Shown here piece after piece: positions 61,013-64,000 of a stretch of 64,000 nucleotides of DNA; the stretch's first letter is position 1, and each line of letters begins with the position of its first letter. The position numbers and the translations under genes are program-made. The stretch covers positions 806,001 to 870,000 of the forward strand of contig JAGTXO010000013.1 of the NCBI GenBank assembly GCA_019448385.1, written 5' to 3'. The notes beneath the pieces are model-generated. The model searched no databases, had not been told where the DNA came from, and saw only the letters and a program-made list of their open reading frames with translations. This stretch comes from Diacronema lutheri. Taxonomy: Eukaryota > Haptophyta > Pavlovophyceae > Pavlovales > Pavlovaceae.

Positions 61013-61855
61013 TCAAGCCACGCCAAACAAATGCTTGGCGTGATTCGCGTCGACCAGCTCCTGCAGCACGTCCAAATCAATGAAGGAGAGGTCGTTGTAG
61101 ACGGCGTCGGCGAGCCTGAAGTCCTCGTCCTGCGTGTAGATCGACTTTGTGATCAGGCACGCCATCTTGGCGCCCTTGGCGGCGCGCAGGCCGATGTTGG
61201 TGTCCTCGACGACAAGGCAGCGGTTCGTGTTGACGCCGAGCTCCTTGGCCGCGAGCAGGTACACGTCGGGCGCCGGCTTCTTGGCCGCGACGACATCGCC
61301 GGCAAAGATGGTGATCTTGCTCGCGCGCGCTTCGCCCATCTTGGCTACGATCGCCTGCACAGCCTTCTCGTTGGAGGTGGAGCAGACGGCTACCGGAATG
61401 CCGTGCGTGATCGCGTCGTCGATCGTCGCGAGCACGCGCGGGCGGAAGGGCACGTCGCCATTGTTGATGCGGCTCATGAAGAGGTCCGTCTTCGTCGCGT
61501 GCAGCTCCTTGCACAGGCCCCAGCGCACGTCGTCGTCAGCGGCGGCGTACTCGCCCGGCCAGCCCACCTCGTCCCAGTGCCCCTTCATCCGCTCCTTGCC
61601 GCCGCCGATGTGCAACAGCTTGCCGTACGTCTCCACGTCCCACTCGGTGGGCAGGCCCCTCTGTTTGAACGCCTCGTTGAACGACGGCCTGTGCACGTCG
61701 CGCTCAGTCTCGGCGAGCACGCCGTCGCAGTCAAAGAGGAGAGCAAAATCGTAATCCGCCATGCGCGCCGCGCCGCGCGCGCGCGCCGGCGCGCGCGCCA
61801 ACCCCGAACGACCTGCCGTCACGCCCAAGGCCACGACGACGAGCGCGATCGCCAT
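61013..61855 (-). CDS. CBBY: CbbY-like HAD phosphatase (xylulose-1,5-bisphosphate phosphatase)
   Basis: Single exon, 280 aa. CbbY removes a phosphate from xylulose-1,5-bisphosphate, a misfire product that blocks Rubisco. Seen: a hydrophobic leader (MAIALVVVALGVTAG) plus A/R-rich stretch ending near ARM, then HAD motif I LLFDCDGVLAETERD, the cap segment GGGKERMKGHW, motif II AVCSTSNEKA, motif III KKPAPDVYLLAAKELG, and motif IV VVEDTNIGLRAAKGAGM-like (here GLRAAKGAKMACLITKS). The catalytic Asp pair and the motif III Lys are all present. The bipartite leader suits import into a plastid with extra membranes. Convergent with the GARP gene; the 298 bp between them show no feature. Confidence 0.82.
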   Translation of the reverse strand: MAIALVVVALGVTAGRSGLARAPARARGAARMADYDFALLFDCDGVLAETERDVHRPSFNEAFKQRGLPTEWDVETYGKLLHIGGGKERMKGHWDEVGWPGEYAAADDDVRWGLCKELHATKTDLFMSRINNGDVPFRPRVLATIDDAITHGIPVAVCSTSNEKAVQAIVAKMGEARASKITIFAGDVVAAKKPAPDVYLLAAKELGVNTNRCLVVEDTNIGLRAAKGAKMACLITKSIYTQDEDFRLADAVYNDLSFIDLDVLQELVDANHAKHLFGVA

Positions 61856-61888
61856 TTCTAATGACGGGTTCAGTGACGGAACGCGTGA

Positions 61889-62923
61889 TCACGGCGTCTC
61901 TTGCCTCGACAGGGCCCCGCCGTCCGTCGCCGCGGACGACGCGCCGGCCGGCGCCGGCTTCAGCTCGTGCCCGCGCTCTGCCCACTCGACGGCCGTGCGC
62001 ACCTGCGCGCGCGCGTGCAGGTTGCGCACAACAACGGGGCGGAAGGTGCGCACGTAGGCGTTCGCCTCCTCGAGGTCAAGGCGCAGCTCCGCCTCTCCGC
62101 GCGACGCGAGGTAGGTGACAGCGACTGAGCCCGCGCGCCCCACGCCCGCCTTGCAGTGCACGTAGACGCCGCGGCCGCGCGCGCGGTTAGCGTCGATGAA
62201 CGCGACGGCCTTGCGCAGGTTGAGCGCCGAAACGTCCATGTAATCGGTCGTGGGCAGGCGGAGCTGCTCAATGCCCAGGTTCTCGTACATGTCCGTCCAG
62301 CCCTGGAACTCGTCGCACATGTTGACGACCGCGCGCACGCCGGCGGCGCGCAGCTGCACGACGTGCCACGGCATCGGCAGCCCGCCGAGGAAGAGCGGCG
62401 CGTCGGCGGCGGGCGTGCCGGCCGAGCTGGTGGCCTCCTCGGGCATCGGGATGCGCTGGTAATAGGTGCGCACGCGCAGCAGGTCGAGCACGCAGTAGAT
62501 GAGCGGCGTGGGCACGAGGTTGAGCCGCGAGACGAGCCACAGGATCTTTGGCGACGTGTGCGCGCCGCCGCGGCGCTGCGACTTAAGCATGAGGCCCATA
62601 AGCACGCCGCAACCAAGGAGCGGCAGCTGCAGCCGTGCGCAGAGCGCGAGCGTGCCCCACCCGTCCTCCACCCACATCGCCGTCGGCAGCAGCACGTAGC
62701 CGAGCACCGAGCACGCGGACGCGACCGCGCCCGCCGCGATGGCGGCAAAGCCGACGGCGGGTGGGAGGCGCGGCGCGGGCACCACCGAAATCGAACCCAT
62801 CGCCGCGCGCGCGCGCGGCTGCGTCGTGCCGCGCTCGATCTTGGGCTTCGGCTTCGCGTCGACTTGCGAGGCGAGGACGACCAACCAGGGGACAAGGGTG
62901 GACCACATCGAGGGGCGACCCAT
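61889..62923 (-). CDS. PTPMT1: PTPMT1-like dual-specificity phosphatase (PGP phosphatase candidate)
   Basis: Single exon, 344 aa. A signal-like N-terminus (MWSTLVPWLVVLASQVDA) and two or three hydrophobic segments (VGFAAIAAGAVASACSVLGY, LQLPLLGCGVLMGLML) precede the phosphatase. That domain opens YYQRIPMP and APLFLGGLPMPWHVVQLRA, then VVNMCDEFQGW, LGIEQLRLPTTDY and the catalytic loop VHCKAGVGRAGSVAVTYL (HCx5R). PTPMT1 has the same layout: LLGALPL, NEEYE, GVEQLRLSTVD and HCKAGRSRS. That enzyme dephosphorylates phosphatidylglycerophosphate on the way to PG and cardiolipin. The predicted membrane anchor fits a lipid substrate. The RxG in place of RSRS leaves other DSP substrates open. Confidence 0.75.
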   Translation of the reverse strand: MGRPSMWSTLVPWLVVLASQVDAKPKPKIERGTTQPRARAAMGSISVVPAPRLPPAVGFAAIAAGAVASACSVLGYVLLPTAMWVEDGWGTLALCARLQLPLLGCGVLMGLMLKSQRRGGAHTSPKILWLVSRLNLVPTPLIYCVLDLLRVRTYYQRIPMPEEATSSAGTPAADAPLFLGGLPMPWHVVQLRAAGVRAVVNMCDEFQGWTDMYENLGIEQLRLPTTDYMDVSALNLRKAVAFIDANRARGRGVYVHCKAGVGRAGSVAVTYLASRGEAELRLDLEEANAYVRTFRPVVVRNLHARAQVRTAVEWAERGHELKPAPAGASSAATDGGALSRQETP

Positions 62924-62997
62924 ATTTAAACTCGCGCTCGACCGGGGTCGTAGTGCTCGTCGCCATCCAGCGCGTTGGATCGAGCGTCGCGGGCGCG
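62924..62997. promoter_or_regulatory. Compact divergent promoter with TATTTAAA
   Basis: Start codons of the PTPMT1-like gene (62923, minus) and the aldo/keto reductase (62998, plus) are 74 bp apart. ATATTTAAA (62922-62930) directly abuts the minus start and lies about 70 bp before the plus start. It resembles a TATA box, more plausibly for the plus gene. Confidence 0.35.
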
Positions 62998-63940
62998 ATG
63001 AAGTACTACACGCTCGGCGCTGGGCAGAACGCGCTGCACGTGTCGCAATGCTGCCTGGGCACCATGACGTGGGGCGAGCAGAACACCGAGGCCGAGGCGC
63101 ACGCGCAACTGTCGCTCGCTGTTGAAAGGGGCGTGAACCTCATTGACGTACGCGCGCACGCGGCGTCGAGCCCGCCGCGCTGCGCTGAGCGTTGTGCTCT
63201 GCCCGTCCCACGCGCGCAGGTTGCCGAGCTCTACCCTGTGCCGCCGAAGCAGAGCACGCAGGGCGAGACGGAGCGGATCGTCGGCAGCTGGCTTAAGGCT
63301 GACCCGTCGCGCCGCGCCAAGGTCGTGATCGCGACCAAAGTGGCGAGCCGCTCGCCCGGCCCTCGCCTTGCGCACATCGTGCACACGCGCACCTATCCGC
63401 CCGGCACGCCGCCGCAGACCGAGCTCGCGCTCACGCGCCCGCAAATCCTCGCCGCGTGTGAGGGCTCGCTCGAGCGTCTCGGCATCGATTGCATTGATCT
63501 GTATCAGCTGGTGCGCGGCGCGGCGCGGCGCGGCGCGACCTCGCGCGCCGCCGCGCCTGCCGCGCGCCCACCCACATGCCTGCTGGCGCGCGCGCCGCAC
63601 GCGGCGCGCAGCACTGGCCTGACCGCAGCACGAACATGTTTGACACGCGCGCGTACAAACGCAGCGCGGAGCGGCCGGCGTTCACGCCGTTCGACGAGAC
63701 GGTGGGCGCGATCGGCGAGCTGCTCGCCGCGGGCAAGGTGAAGCAGTGGGGCATCTCCAACGAGAACGCCGTCGGCGTGTGCAAATTGCTCGAGTCCTGC
63801 GCCAAGCTCGGCGTGCAGAGTCCGGTGACAATCCAGAACGACTTCTCCGTACTGCACCGGCGCGTCGAGGAGGATGGGACCGTCGAAGCGTGCTCGCCCG
63901 TCCATTCCGCCGTTACGCCAAACGGCATTCTCCTTCTCGC
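62998..63940 (+). CDS. Aldo/keto reductase, Tas-type (3' end outside window)
   Basis: Join 62998-63147, 63220-63510 and 63612-63940, with further exon(s) beyond the window; a GTGCGC donor at 63941 ends the visible part in phase 2. AKRs reduce carbonyls with NADPH. Visible motifs: SQCCLGTMTWGEQNTEAEAH, GVNLID-VAELYPVPP across junction 1 (catalytic Asp replaced by Val at IDTAE, but the Tyr of AELYP is present), VVIATKVASRS with its Lys, LERLGIDCIDLYQL-HWPDRS across junction 2 with the His, and KVKQWGISNENAVGVCKLL. These follow E. coli Tas, including PVPP. In most AKRs the Asp of the tetrad sits in IDTA; here the third position after ILE/LEU-ILE-ASP is V, so LID keeps the Asp and only the Thr is changed. 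The enzyme is therefore probably active. Substrate unknown. Confidence 0.8.
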
Positions 63941-64000
63941 GTGCGCCGCGCGCGCGCGCGCACCGCAAGTTGACGGCGGCGCCCGACGCGGCGGGCGGCG

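Noticed and set aside
1-64000. Bacterial origin of the window
   Set aside because: High GC and SNase-Excalibur or Tas-like genes suggested it briefly, but introns, WDR75, GARP, RING and voltage-gated channel genes show a eukaryotic nuclear genome.

Overview
This is a eukaryotic nuclear window with very high GC, almost certainly from a photosynthetic microalga. The eukaryotic signs are spliceosomal introns (about 36 that I can place at base level), a nucleolar ribosome-biogenesis WD40 protein, JmjC, RING and GARP/MYB-CC proteins, and a voltage-gated cation channel. The phototroph signs are a plant-type D-glycerate 3-kinase (photorespiration), a CbbY-like sugar-phosphate phosphatase and an SQD2-like sulfolipid glycosyltransferase. 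Several N-termini look like a signal peptide followed by an A/R-rich stretch, as expected for a complex (secondary) plastid. With the GC-rich introns this makes a haptophyte-like alga my best guess. That is an inference; I cannot name a species. I saw no rRNA, tRNA, CRISPR array or prokaryotic operon.

Layout. 0-7.8 kb: end of an unknown gene, a small secreted-like ORF, glycerate kinase, a PI-PLC-like pseudoenzyme, and an SQD2-like glycosyltransferase whose second intron is a 1.2 kb G-rich minisatellite. 8-13.7 kb: a membrane protein, a long coiled-coil protein and a TIR-SAM protein. 13.7-15.0 kb: a candidate non-autonomous mobile element with terminal repeats and a 189-bp tandem repeat. 15.2-26.8 kb: one very large low-complexity protein (about 3,400 aa) on the minus strand. 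26.9-31.7 kb: WDR75/Utp17. 32-42 kb: JmjC hydroxylase, membrane RING protein, a 310-aa multi-pass membrane protein with repeat-filled introns, a secreted SRPBCC protein and an mTERF-like protein. 42-49 kb: a nuclease-like protein with an Excalibur domain, tRNA-dihydrouridine synthase, and a two-domain fusion of DAHP-synthase-like modules. 50-57.7 kb: type II NADH dehydrogenase, single-domain voltage-gated channel, a coiled-coil protein and a DMT transporter. 58-64 kb: GARP/MYB-CC transcription factor, CbbY-like phosphatase, PTPMT1-like phosphatase and a Tas-type aldo/keto reductase cut by the window end.

The most unusual content is a set of proteins that keep a recognisable fold but have lost catalytic residues. 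Both halves of the DAHP-synthase fusion lack metal and substrate ligands, the PI-PLC-like protein lacks both catalytic histidines, and the nuclease-Excalibur protein lacks an acidic active-site pair. The TIR-SAM protein, in contrast, keeps a glutamate where NAD-cleaving TIR domains have theirs. Most splice donors read GTGCG rather than GTAAG/GTGAG, and long C homopolymers sit almost only in introns, mostly on the sense strand. Genes are packed tightly, with divergent start codons often less than 150 bp apart.
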